Below are positions 43,783 through 51,008 of a stretch of DNA of 64,000 nt, piece by piece (position 1 is the first letter of the stretch; every line of letters begins with the position of its first letter). The notes under the pieces were generated by a model, which was not told where the DNA came from, searched no databases, and saw nothing but the letters and a program-made list of their open reading frames with translations. Location of the stretch: assembly GCA_964395095.1 (NCBI GenBank), contig CAYMZZ010000003.1, positions 186,001-250,000 on the forward strand. The letters are read 5' to 3'. The DNA is from CAYMZZ01 sp964395095 (lineage in GTDB: Bacteria; Bacteroidota; Bacteroidia; Chitinophagales; Chitinophagaceae). The translations under genes were made by a program, and so were the position numbers.

Positions 43783-43915
43783 AAAAAAAAGTCCGGTAAG
43801 CCGGGTGCGGAAAGTGTTTAATAAAATGTATACTAATGAGAGTACCAATAGAGAACGGATCAGGTTTGATCAACCAGGGTATCAGATTCTATTAAGCTCT
43901 CCGCGGCTTACCGGA
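43783..43915 (-). ncRNA. Candidate rod-shaped structured RNA
   Basis: Read on the minus strand. TCCGGTAAGCCG (43904-43915) pairs perfectly with CGGCTTACCGGA (43792-43803). Stacked on it are CGGAGAG with CTTTCCG (one G-U) and TTAATA with TATTAA (43890-43895 with 43818-43823). The apex holds GGTT-GATCA-AACC. Eight T follow the closing stem. About 130 nt of rod with internal loops and a terminator-like end suggests a discrete RNA, or a very large 3' hairpin of the upstream gene. No family is assigned. Confidence 0.5.
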
Positions 43916-43943
43916 ACAGCGTTGAATTATGTAAAGAACAGAA

Positions 43944-44351
43944 TTATCTAATTTCAAATTGCCCCGACGCAGTTTCCTCGTCACCGGCAAACACATGATA
44001 CACATATTTGCCGCGGGCCAGGTCTACCAGTTTTTCATGGTCACCCGCTTCCATCTTATAATGTTGGATAAGGGTACCCTGCAGATCGAATACGAAAAAG
44101 TCGATTTCCTGCGTCAGCCCGTCCTTGGCGACCACATGCATCACTCTTTTCCACATATCGGGATAGATCTTGATCACATGGTTTTTCCGGGAAGATCGGT
44201 TTCGGCCTTTCTCGCCTGTCTTCTTTTCTTCAGGGTTTTCCTTCATGCTGCGGGTATGTCCCGCACTGGCGATCAGCGTGTGATTCGGTGCTACCGACAA
44301 CAAGCTGAAGCATACGCCGGCAATGAAGGGTTTCTTCAGGTTTAGTTTCAT
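43944..44351 (-). CDS. Small secreted protein with T9SS-like C-terminal domain
   Basis: 135 residues. An N-terminal signal-like stretch (about 8-30) is followed by a charged linker (KENPEEKKTGEKGRNRSSRKN). The rest, IKIYPDMWKRVMHVVAKDGLTQEIDFFVFDLQGTLIQHYKMEAGDHEKLVDLARGKYVYHVFAGDEETASGQFEIR, has the pattern of type A type IX secretion sorting domains (IYP start, hydrophobic FDLQGTLI, LARGKYVYHV, short charged end). There is almost no cargo before the domain, so it may be a periplasmic or envelope protein that only shares the fold. It lies 30 bp downstream of an outer-membrane protein gene. Confidence 0.7.
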   Translation of the reverse strand: MKLNLKKPFIAGVCFSLLSVAPNHTLIASAGHTRSMKENPEEKKTGEKGRNRSSRKNHVIKIYPDMWKRVMHVVAKDGLTQEIDFFVFDLQGTLIQHYKMEAGDHEKLVDLARGKYVYHVFAGDEETASGQFEIR

Positions 44352-44381
44352 AAGGGTTCGGGTTTTATGGGATGTTGCTTC

Positions 44382-45347
44382 TTAATAGAAAACAGGACAT
44401 CTCATCTGACGGCGGCTCATCTTGTCGCCCTCGCTATTCAACCTCCAGCCAAAGCGCAGGAAGGTGGAAAAAAACGCATCATTCTCGGTGGGGTCGCCGC
44501 GCTGGAAGGTCTGGATATTACCAGGATTGGAAACCGCACTCTGATAATTTCCGCGATAGTACAGGCGACGTGCCCTGGCTGCATCACCAGCCGACAAATA
44601 GGTATTAAAGTGCACCGGATCAATATAGCCTGTGCTCACATCATCGATATAGTCGGTGAATGTTTGGCGGTGCAATACCTCCAGGCCCACATACATGTTT
44701 TCCTTCAGATAATATTTGAAACCAAATCCCATCGGGATCTCGGCTTGTATCAATTTATACTCCTTACGGTCGGGGTATTCGGCCATACCCTGGCCTTCGA
44801 GGCGGAGCGGCTGCAGGGCCACCCATTCTCCATTTACGTCCTGCGCCTTGGGATTAAAGCGGAAAGCACCTACACCAATCACGCCATAAGGACGAAACTT
44901 GCCCATAAGGCCCTCGTATGATTCAAAGAACACGGTGGGATAAATTTCCGCAGCCGCATATACTTCGGTTACCGACGATTTAAAGCTCAGGTTTCGTAAC
45001 AGGCGATCCACTTCCGCGCCACCCTTGTTGGGCGCTTCCGCATCATCACCGGATATGGTACCATGATTCAGTGCCAGGCGAAGACCCAGCCACTCGGATG
45101 GATAATAACTTCCATAAATGCTGAAGCCAAATCTGGTCATGGGAAAATCAAGGTCCTTCACAAAGGGCTTACCGATACCGGCGGATCCGCCTAGGTCGCC
45201 CAGGAAGAACATGGGGCCCATGCCCACACTGATTTCATACTGGCCATTTCCGGCTGATAGGGATTGCGCTGTCGCCTTGCTGGAACCGGCAAATTGTAAT
45301 GCCGCAAGGACAGCACAGCTTACTGCTGTACGTAGAAAGGTTCTCAT
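44382..45347 (-). CDS. Outer-membrane beta-barrel protein
   Basis: 321 residues. Signal peptide MRTFLRTAVSCAVLAALQFAGSSKATAQ. Alternating hydrophobic strands follow: QYEISVGMGPMFFLGDLGG, RFGFSIYGSYYPSEWLGLRLALNHG, FRPYGVIGVGAFRFNP, GFGFKYYLKENMYVGLEVLHRQTFTDYIDDVSTGY. The last strand FFSTFLRFGWRL is not at the very C-terminus; a polar tail of about 20 residues ends RCPVFY. The pattern matches the DUF6089-like barrels of Bacteroidota, whose role is not known. It is probably cotranscribed with the T9SS-like protein gene downstream. Confidence 0.85.
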   Translation of the reverse strand: MRTFLRTAVSCAVLAALQFAGSSKATAQSLSAGNGQYEISVGMGPMFFLGDLGGSAGIGKPFVKDLDFPMTRFGFSIYGSYYPSEWLGLRLALNHGTISGDDAEAPNKGGAEVDRLLRNLSFKSSVTEVYAAAEIYPTVFFESYEGLMGKFRPYGVIGVGAFRFNPKAQDVNGEWVALQPLRLEGQGMAEYPDRKEYKLIQAEIPMGFGFKYYLKENMYVGLEVLHRQTFTDYIDDVSTGYIDPVHFNTYLSAGDAARARRLYYRGNYQSAVSNPGNIQTFQRGDPTENDAFFSTFLRFGWRLNSEGDKMSRRQMRCPVFY

Positions 45348-45477
45348 AGATTCAGATTTCTGGTTAAATTCTGCTATTGGATTTCAAGGCCAAAATAGGG
45401 AAAGAAAAACCGAAGAGTGAAATGATTTGGCTTATTTTTTTTATTGTGCAGGCCTTTCCTGTTTTTTTACCTCGTGT

Positions 45478-45954
45478 TTATACGATGGGTACAGGTCGTG
45501 TCATTTCGATATGGGGAATACCATCTTCCAAATACATTTCTCCCGACTGCACAAAGCCCAATGATTCATAAAAGGCTTTCAGGTAGCGCTGTGCGCCAAT
45601 GCGAATGGGTTGTCGTCCAAACAACTCTTCTGTATGCTTAATGCTTTCCTGCATGAGTTCCCGGCCCAGTCCGGTGCCTCGTGCAGCCAAAGCGGTAACT
45701 ACCCGCCCGATGGATGCATATTCATAAGCCACGCCGGGTGGTACCAGCCGTGTAGCAGCCAACAATTCGGCACCCCGCCAGCCCATCAGGTGCCAGCAAT
45801 CCTGGTCCATATTGTCCATATCGAGGAATATACAGGCCTGCTCCACTACAAATACTTCGGAACGCAGCCGGAGCAGGGCATATAATTCGTGGGGACTGAG
45901 CGCATCGAAGCTGCGCAGACGCCACTCGATGGTATGTGATGTTGTATCCGACAT
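45478..45954 (-). CDS. GNAT acetyltransferase, ElaA family
   Basis: 158 residues. EWRLRSFDALSPHELYALLRLRSEVFVVEQACIFLDMDNMDQDCWHLMGW is the ElaA-type start; GRVVTALAARGTGLGRELMQESI is the acetyl-CoA pyrophosphate loop (R/Q-x-x-G-x-G/A type) and IRIGAQRYLKAFYESLGF the final GNAT motif. The substrate of ElaA proteins is not known. It follows the M28 peptidase gene with a 2-bp gap, so the two are probably cotranscribed. Confidence 0.92.
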   Translation of the reverse strand: MSDTTSHTIEWRLRSFDALSPHELYALLRLRSEVFVVEQACIFLDMDNMDQDCWHLMGWRGAELLAATRLVPPGVAYEYASIGRVVTALAARGTGLGRELMQESIKHTEELFGRQPIRIGAQRYLKAFYESLGFVQSGEMYLEDGIPHIEMTRPVPIV

Positions 45955-45956
45955 GT

Positions 45957-47306
45957 TTATCGGCCGGGCATGGGGATCACGGGAAGGCTTTCATTGCCTT
46001 CCTCGCTCACCGATTGTACGCCAAAGAAATAATTGTCTTTTGAATAGGGGAGATCCAGCTCCGTGCTGGCCGTAAAAATTTTCTTTTCCCATACAGGGCT
46101 GCTGGTTTCCCGGATCAGCACATAATAGCCTTTCACTTTTCCTGTAGCGGGCGCCTTCCAGCGTATATTACTGTAATTGGTCAGCCGGCGCGTGAGGATG
46201 CTTACATCCTGTGGTTGCGCAGGCGCCTTGGCCAGGTTGGCCAGGCACGACAAATTCATGGCCGTATTCTTTCGCAGGTATTCAAAATCCATAAACTCCG
46301 GCAGGTCGCCATACTGAATTGTATTCTCCTTCCGCACGTCCTGGTGCTGGTGATAATAGTTCTCGTTCATTTCGGTGATGCGCACGGCAGCATATCCCTG
46401 CGCCACGAAGGGTGTATGGTCGCCGCCACGGAGAAAGCGGTCGTTGCGATAAATCATTTTCACTTCGAGCTGATCCACATAGCGTTCACCCACTTCCTTG
46501 ATATAACGTGCCAATTGCCGGGCTTTTCCATCATTTTCGAGGCCCAGGCTGCGAATCTGTTGAAAACGGCGGCCGGTATCGGCTACCGAAAAGGCTTCGC
46601 TGAAGATGCGTACCTGCGTGTTGTTGATGACATTGGTTTCATTACTATTATTGCTGCCCATGATGTCATTGTTCAGCATGGCTTCAATCTTCCAGTCATC
46701 CTTCTTAGCCTTTGCCGCCAGGAAATTGGCGCCAAGCAATCCCTGTTCCTCTCCACTAAAGGCGATAAAGATAATCGTGGCGGGAAAGCTGCGGCTGCTC
46801 ATGATGCGGGCGCATTCCATCACGGCTGCCACCCCACTCGCGTCATCATTGGCGCCTGGTGCATCGCCTTCGCGATCCATCACACTGCTACGCATATTAT
46901 CGAGGTGGGCGCTGATGATGAAGAGCCGCTGATCATTTGGATCTGTTCCTTTCAGGATGCCCATCACATTGCCCAGCAGAATGGGCTTATCTACCCGGCG
47001 ACCATCAGGCTGAAGCGTAACAGTATCGATATAAGCATTCATGCGTCCATTGGAGGCTTTGCCAAATTCCACAAAACGCTTCAGCACCCATTGCCTGGCC
47101 GCACCAATACCCCTTGTACTGCTTTCCTGTGTGCTCAATGTATTACGCGTTCCAAACCCTACCATGCTGCGTACATAGGATTCCAGCGAATCGGCCGACA
47201 CTTCCGCTACCATTTTAGCGATGATCGGATCACGGTTCACGGTTGTTTGCGCACGGGAAATACTGCCACAGAAAAGAACAGTCATCAAAAGAAGGGGCTT
47301 TCTCAT
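45957..47306 (-). CDS. Secreted M28-family zinc aminopeptidase
   Basis: 449 residues. Signal peptide ends near SISRAQ (residue 20). The M28 site is complete: His134 in ISAHLDN, bridging Asp154 in GANDDASGV, catalytic Glu186 and Glu187 in FSGEEQGLLGA, Asp214 in NNDIMGS and the last His in GGDHTPFV (about 315). From about 365 on a fibronectin-III-like tail (LTNYSNIRWKAPATGKVKGYYVLIRETSSPVWEKKIFTASTELDLP) is appended. It probably trims peptides in the periplasm or outside the cell. Confidence 0.93.
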   Translation of the reverse strand: MRKPLLLMTVLFCGSISRAQTTVNRDPIIAKMVAEVSADSLESYVRSMVGFGTRNTLSTQESSTRGIGAARQWVLKRFVEFGKASNGRMNAYIDTVTLQPDGRRVDKPILLGNVMGILKGTDPNDQRLFIISAHLDNMRSSVMDREGDAPGANDDASGVAAVMECARIMSSRSFPATIIFIAFSGEEQGLLGANFLAAKAKKDDWKIEAMLNNDIMGSNNSNETNVINNTQVRIFSEAFSVADTGRRFQQIRSLGLENDGKARQLARYIKEVGERYVDQLEVKMIYRNDRFLRGGDHTPFVAQGYAAVRITEMNENYYHQHQDVRKENTIQYGDLPEFMDFEYLRKNTAMNLSCLANLAKAPAQPQDVSILTRRLTNYSNIRWKAPATGKVKGYYVLIRETSSPVWEKKIFTASTELDLPYSKDNYFFGVQSVSEEGNESLPVIPMPGR

Positions 47307-47358
47307 ATGCTATATTTGGTTTGCGAATATAAGTAAAACGAAAAGCCGGGAAAGCAGT

Positions 47359-48630
47359 TCAGTAACCATATTTCGCCTTCCATAAATTTTTCAGATAGCG
47401 CCGCAGTTCGTCTTCGCGCGGGTTCTGCCCCGGATCGTAGAAGCGCGTGCCGGAGAGCTTTTCAGGGAGGTACTCCTGCGCGCTGAAATTTTGGGCATAG
47501 TCATGGGAATACGCATAATCCTTCCCATAGCCCAGGTCCTTCATGAGTTTAACCGGCGCGTTACGCAAGTGCAGGGGTATCGGAAGATCGCCATATTGCT
47601 GCACGGCGGCCATGGCTTTGTTGATGGCTACATAGGAGGCATTGCTCTTGGCTGAAGCAGCGAGATAAACCGCGCATTGCGATAGGATGATACGTGCTTC
47701 GGGCGGACCGATCTTGTGCACGGCCTCAAAGCAGCTATTGGCCATCACCAGCGCGGTGGGGTTGGCGTTGCCAATATCTTCGCTGGCAAGGATCACCAGC
47801 CGGCGCGCAATGAATTTAATATCTTCACCACCTTCCAGCATACGTGCCAGCCAGTAAACCGCCGCGTTGGGGTCGCTGCCACGTACGGATTTAATGAATG
47901 CGGATATGATATCGTAATGTTGCTCGCCCGACTTGTCGTATAAAGCAATCTTTTTCTGGGCCGTTTCCTGCACGATTGTGTTGGTGATGCGAACCGTATG
48001 CCCGGCATCCTCAGAAGGGGCAAGGGATTGTACCACGATCTCCAGTAAGTTGAGCAGCTTGCGGGCATCGCCTCCGGAGAGGCGGATCAGGGCGTCGGTT
48101 TCGGCCAGATCCACTTTGTATTGCCGCATCGCTTCGTCTTCGGCCAATGCCTTCTTCAGCAGGGCCACCAGGTCCTTTTCTTCGAGGGCCCGGAGTACAT
48201 ATACCTGGCAGCGGCTCAGCAGGGCCGCATTCACTTCAAAGCCGGGGTTCTCCGTGGTTGCGCCAACCAGGGTGATGATGCCTTTTTCAACCGCCCCCAG
48301 CAATGCATCCTGCTGACCTTTGTTGAAGCGATGAATTTCGTCGATAAATAAGATAGCTCCGGGTTCCTCTTTTGCCCTTTCTATAACTTCCCGAATATCC
48401 TTTACACCGGCATTGATGGCGCTGAGGGAAAAGTAGGGGCGTTGCAGACTTTGGGAGAGCACATGGGCGAGACTGGTTTTACCGGTGCCCGGCGGTCCCC
48501 AAAAAATCATCGAGGGAATGCGTCCCTGGGCGATTGCCTTACGCAAGAGACTGCCCTCGCCCGTGAGCTGGGGCTGGCCAATGATATCATTGAGATGGCG
48601 GGGGCGCATGCGTTCGGCAAGTGGAACCAT
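47359..48630 (-). CDS. rarA: Replication-associated recombination protein A
   Basis: 423 residues, AAA+ clamp-loader-like. LAERMRPRHLNDIIGQ start, Walker A GPPGTGKT (45-52), Walker B AILFIDEIHRFNKGQQDALLGAVE, sensor 1 VGATTENPGFEVNAALLSRC and the MgsA C-terminal part (IISAFIKSVRGSDPNAAVYWLARML, ASEDIGNANP, LPLHLRNAP). It acts at stalled replication forks. The upstream spacer with the divergent protease gene is an 8-bp-period repeat. Confidence 0.96.
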   Translation of the reverse strand: MVPLAERMRPRHLNDIIGQPQLTGEGSLLRKAIAQGRIPSMIFWGPPGTGKTSLAHVLSQSLQRPYFSLSAINAGVKDIREVIERAKEEPGAILFIDEIHRFNKGQQDALLGAVEKGIITLVGATTENPGFEVNAALLSRCQVYVLRALEEKDLVALLKKALAEDEAMRQYKVDLAETDALIRLSGGDARKLLNLLEIVVQSLAPSEDAGHTVRITNTIVQETAQKKIALYDKSGEQHYDIISAFIKSVRGSDPNAAVYWLARMLEGGEDIKFIARRLVILASEDIGNANPTALVMANSCFEAVHKIGPPEARIILSQCAVYLAASAKSNASYVAINKAMAAVQQYGDLPIPLHLRNAPVKLMKDLGYGKDYAYSHDYAQNFSAQEYLPEKLSGTRFYDPGQNPREDELRRYLKNLWKAKYGY

Positions 48631-48639
48631 AGGGAGAAT

Positions 48640-48750
48640 TTGTTTATTTGTGAATTTGAGGATTTGTGGTTTTGTTTATCATCACAAATTAACAAATTCC
48701 CAAATCCTCAAATTTCCAAATCCCCAAATTCACAAATTCGGAAATCTGCA
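48640..48750. repeat. Octamer-period inverted repeat
   Basis: Left arm: TGAATTTG, AGGATTTG, TGGTTTTG words. Right arm (minus-strand reading): GAATTTGT, GAATTTGG, GGATTTGG, AAATTTGA, GGATTTGG, GAATTTGT, TAATTTGT. The period is 8 bp here, not 7. It occupies the divergent spacer upstream of rarA and the protease gene. Confidence 0.85.
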
Positions 48751-48801
48751 TTTCTCGCTTCCTTTCAGTATTTTGCCCACTTGTAAAACCCGATCTCGCT
48801 G

Positions 48802-50169
48802 ATGATGGTACGATGGATATTTCTGATGGCTTTGGGATGGATGCCCTGCTTTAGCGGGCAGGCGCAGATTATTACCGCGGAAGAGAATTATGCGCGCAAT
48901 GCGCCGGGTGTGGTGATGGTGCAAACGGTATTTACCGCCACGGTCTATGTAAATAAAGTTGATATCAACCAGCCCCGTTTCGAGCGGCTGGTAGATTCGG
49001 TGAAACGGTTGGATTTGACGGGTAATATTCTTTCCGCCGAAGACAAGCTTGATATACTGGTGAGGGCGCTTTCCAACAGTCCCAACCGCTACTTTACCGC
49101 TACTGCGGAATATTTGAGCCAGAGCCATCGCATCATTGCTTCCGGCACCGGATTTTTTGTAACGGAAGATGGCTTTATCGTAACCAATTCGCATATACTG
49201 GATCGCGACAGCTCCTTTATTCGAAGCCGGTTTATCCAGACCACTTACCAGGATGTAACCGATGCGCATATCCGCGCGCTGGAAGAAAGCTGGGAAATGA
49301 TGTTGACGGATGAGCAACGCGCGCTGCTCAACAATGCCTATGCTGTCATTTATTCGCAGGTATCATCGATGCTTTTGTTCGATTTGCGTAAGGAGATCTT
49401 TGTGCAGTTTCGTCTCGACAAAGGATCGGATCGTGTTCATACAAGGCGACTTCCAGCCCGCCTGGTTATTAAAGGTGCCGCCATGCCGGGTAAGGATATC
49501 GCCATTCTGAAAATTGAAAACGTGCGGCAGATGCCTACGCTCGCGCTGAGCCAGGATTCCCTGGTGCGGATTGGCGAGCCCGTGCTGGTATATGGTTACC
49601 CCGAACCCGTGACCTCTAACTTTTACCTGGCACGCGAAACCAGCCTGGAACCCTCCCTTACGGCCGGTGTGGTCAGCGCCATCAAAAGGTCCATTTCAGG
49701 TTGGCCTGTTATACAGATGGATGCCGTGATCACGCATGGCAGCAGCGGAAGCCCGGTCTGCAATAACCGGGGACAGGTGATCGGTATCGCCACATTTGGT
49801 AGCATCGACAGGAAAGCGAGCAGCCTGGCCAGTGGATTTAATTTCTCACTGCCGGCCTTTATGATTCGCAACTTTCTCGATTCGGCGGGTATAAAAACAG
49901 CCATGAGTGATGCTACCCGATCATTCAACCGCGGACTCGGTTATTTTTATAATGGATATTATAACAAAGCCATCAGGCGATTTGAAGTGGTGGAACGACT
50001 GAATCCGCATTATCCGGAGTTGCGTTACTATTTACAATCCTGTCATGCCCGTATTGATGCCGGTAAAGATCGTGAAGCCATCAGCCGCCAATCCATGTTT
50101 CGGATACTGGCCCTGCTCCTGCTCGGTGGCGGCTTGTTTATTTTCTACCGATGGAAAAGGGGAGAATAG
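48802..50169 (+). CDS. Membrane-anchored trypsin-like serine protease
   Basis: 455 residues (ATG 48802 or 48805). A signal peptide ends near SGQAQ (residue 22). The protease domain has His131 in VTNSHIL, Asp232 in GKDIAILKI and Ser315 in THGSSGSPV, so the triad is intact. A roughly 65-residue helical insertion (about 150-205) separates His and Asp. A TPR-like helix pair (about 375-415, RGLGYFYNGYYNKAIRRFEVVERLNPHYPELRYYL) and a C-terminal membrane helix FRILALLLLGGGLFIFYRW follow. There is no PDZ domain, so it is not a standard DegP/HtrA. Confidence 0.85.
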   Translation: MMVRWIFLMALGWMPCFSGQAQIITAEENYARNAPGVVMVQTVFTATVYVNKVDINQPRFERLVDSVKRLDLTGNILSAEDKLDILVRALSNSPNRYFTATAEYLSQSHRIIASGTGFFVTEDGFIVTNSHILDRDSSFIRSRFIQTTYQDVTDAHIRALEESWEMMLTDEQRALLNNAYAVIYSQVSSMLLFDLRKEIFVQFRLDKGSDRVHTRRLPARLVIKGAAMPGKDIAILKIENVRQMPTLALSQDSLVRIGEPVLVYGYPEPVTSNFYLARETSLEPSLTAGVVSAIKRSISGWPVIQMDAVITHGSSGSPVCNNRGQVIGIATFGSIDRKASSLASGFNFSLPAFMIRNFLDSAGIKTAMSDATRSFNRGLGYFYNGYYNKAIRRFEVVERLNPHYPELRYYLQSCHARIDAGKDREAISRQSMFRILALLLLGGGLFIFYRWKRGE

Positions 50170-50175
50170 TAGCGT

Positions 50176-50664
50176 TTAGACCCTTTCTTCAAACTCAAAT
50201 TTTTTCGATTGGAAATTACGGTAGAGTTCCAGCCTTAATACATAAAGCCCGTACAGGATAATGAACTGCGCCAGCAGGGCGAATATGGCCAGGCAGAATG
50301 AATAGAGGAATGAAAAAGGAAGTTGGTGCCAGGCCATTTGAATGGCTTCTGCCCAGGAATTGAGTTGTTTCCATTCGCTGAATACCCGGGCAAATAAAAA
50401 GGCAACGGCCAGTATGTTCAGCAGGTATAGCCGGTTGAAAACGGTTTTTAATTTGCCCTCCACTGGCGCCGCCGGATAATTTCGGTTAATCAAATTTACA
50501 CCCAGTGTTGCCAGCGACATGATCATGATCCAGACCAACATAAAAAGCAGGGCGAAAAATGAGCCCTGGTTAAAGAACCAAACCATGCCCGATAACGAAT
50601 AAAACATCCCGCAGGCAATCTGCAGAAAGCAAAGCAGGCGGAAGAGTTGCCATTTGAGGGGCAT
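50176..50664 (-). CDS. Four-helix membrane protein
   Basis: 162 residues with four hydrophobic helices: LLCFLQIACGMFYSLSGMVWF, FFALLFMLVWIMIMSLATLGVNL, LYLLNILAVAFLFARVF and FSFLYSFCLAIFALLAQFIILYGLYVL. Charged, basic C-terminus. No family recognised. Its stop lies 6 bp from that of the convergent protease gene. Confidence 0.65.
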   Translation of the reverse strand: MPLKWQLFRLLCFLQIACGMFYSLSGMVWFFNQGSFFALLFMLVWIMIMSLATLGVNLINRNYPAAPVEGKLKTVFNRLYLLNILAVAFLFARVFSEWKQLNSWAEAIQMAWHQLPFSFLYSFCLAIFALLAQFIILYGLYVLRLELYRNFQSKKFEFEERV

Positions 50665-50675
50665 GGGAGGGAATT

Positions 50676-51008
50676 TGTTGATTTGTTGATTTGTTGAGGG
50701 TTTAAAGTTTAGAGTTTAAGGTTTAATGTTTAATTGATGTTCATTAATCCTTAAACTCTAAACCCTAAACTTTAAACCCAAAACCATGTCACGCTATCAG
50801 AAAGTCGACACTTTTATCCGGTAATAATTTATCTGCGTTGATCTGCGAAAAAAAATCTGCGCAAATCAGCGGGAAATCATACCTGAACGCTGAATCTGTT
50901 TAAAGTGATGAAGTATTTCCCGCAGATTATCGCAGATTTTTTCTTACATCAATGTTAAACTCCCAGCCTTACCATCAACTTTAAACGCTAAACCTTAAAC
51001 TCTAAACT
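50676..51008. repeat. Heptamer and octamer arrays around a TCTGCG element
   Basis: 50676-50740 begins with TTTGTTGA octamers and passes into GTTTAAA, GTTTAGA, GTTTAAG heptamers. 50748-50778 and 50978-51008 hold complementary words (CTTAAAC, CTCTAAA, CCCTAAA). The last array contains the aspS stop codon. The spacer carries nothing else except the palindromic element. Confidence 0.85.
50829..50943. repeat. TCTGCG palindromic element, copy 2
   Basis: Inverted arms of ATCTGCG words ending in GCGGGAAAT / ATTTCCCGC. Read on the minus strand its core CACTTTAAACAGATTCAG aligns with the core of copy 1 (25094-25227) at about 20 of 27 positions, so the copies are in opposite orientation. Confidence 0.85.

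Noticed and set aside
43619..43873. 84-codon minus-strand frame
   Set aside because: It spans the structured RNA candidate and a terminator and shows no conserved pattern.
43783..43915. TPP riboswitch
   Set aside because: A CTGATACCC...AACCTGATCC stretch is suggestive, but the GCTGAGA and AGCGTAGGGA parts are missing and the downstream gene is not thiamine-related.
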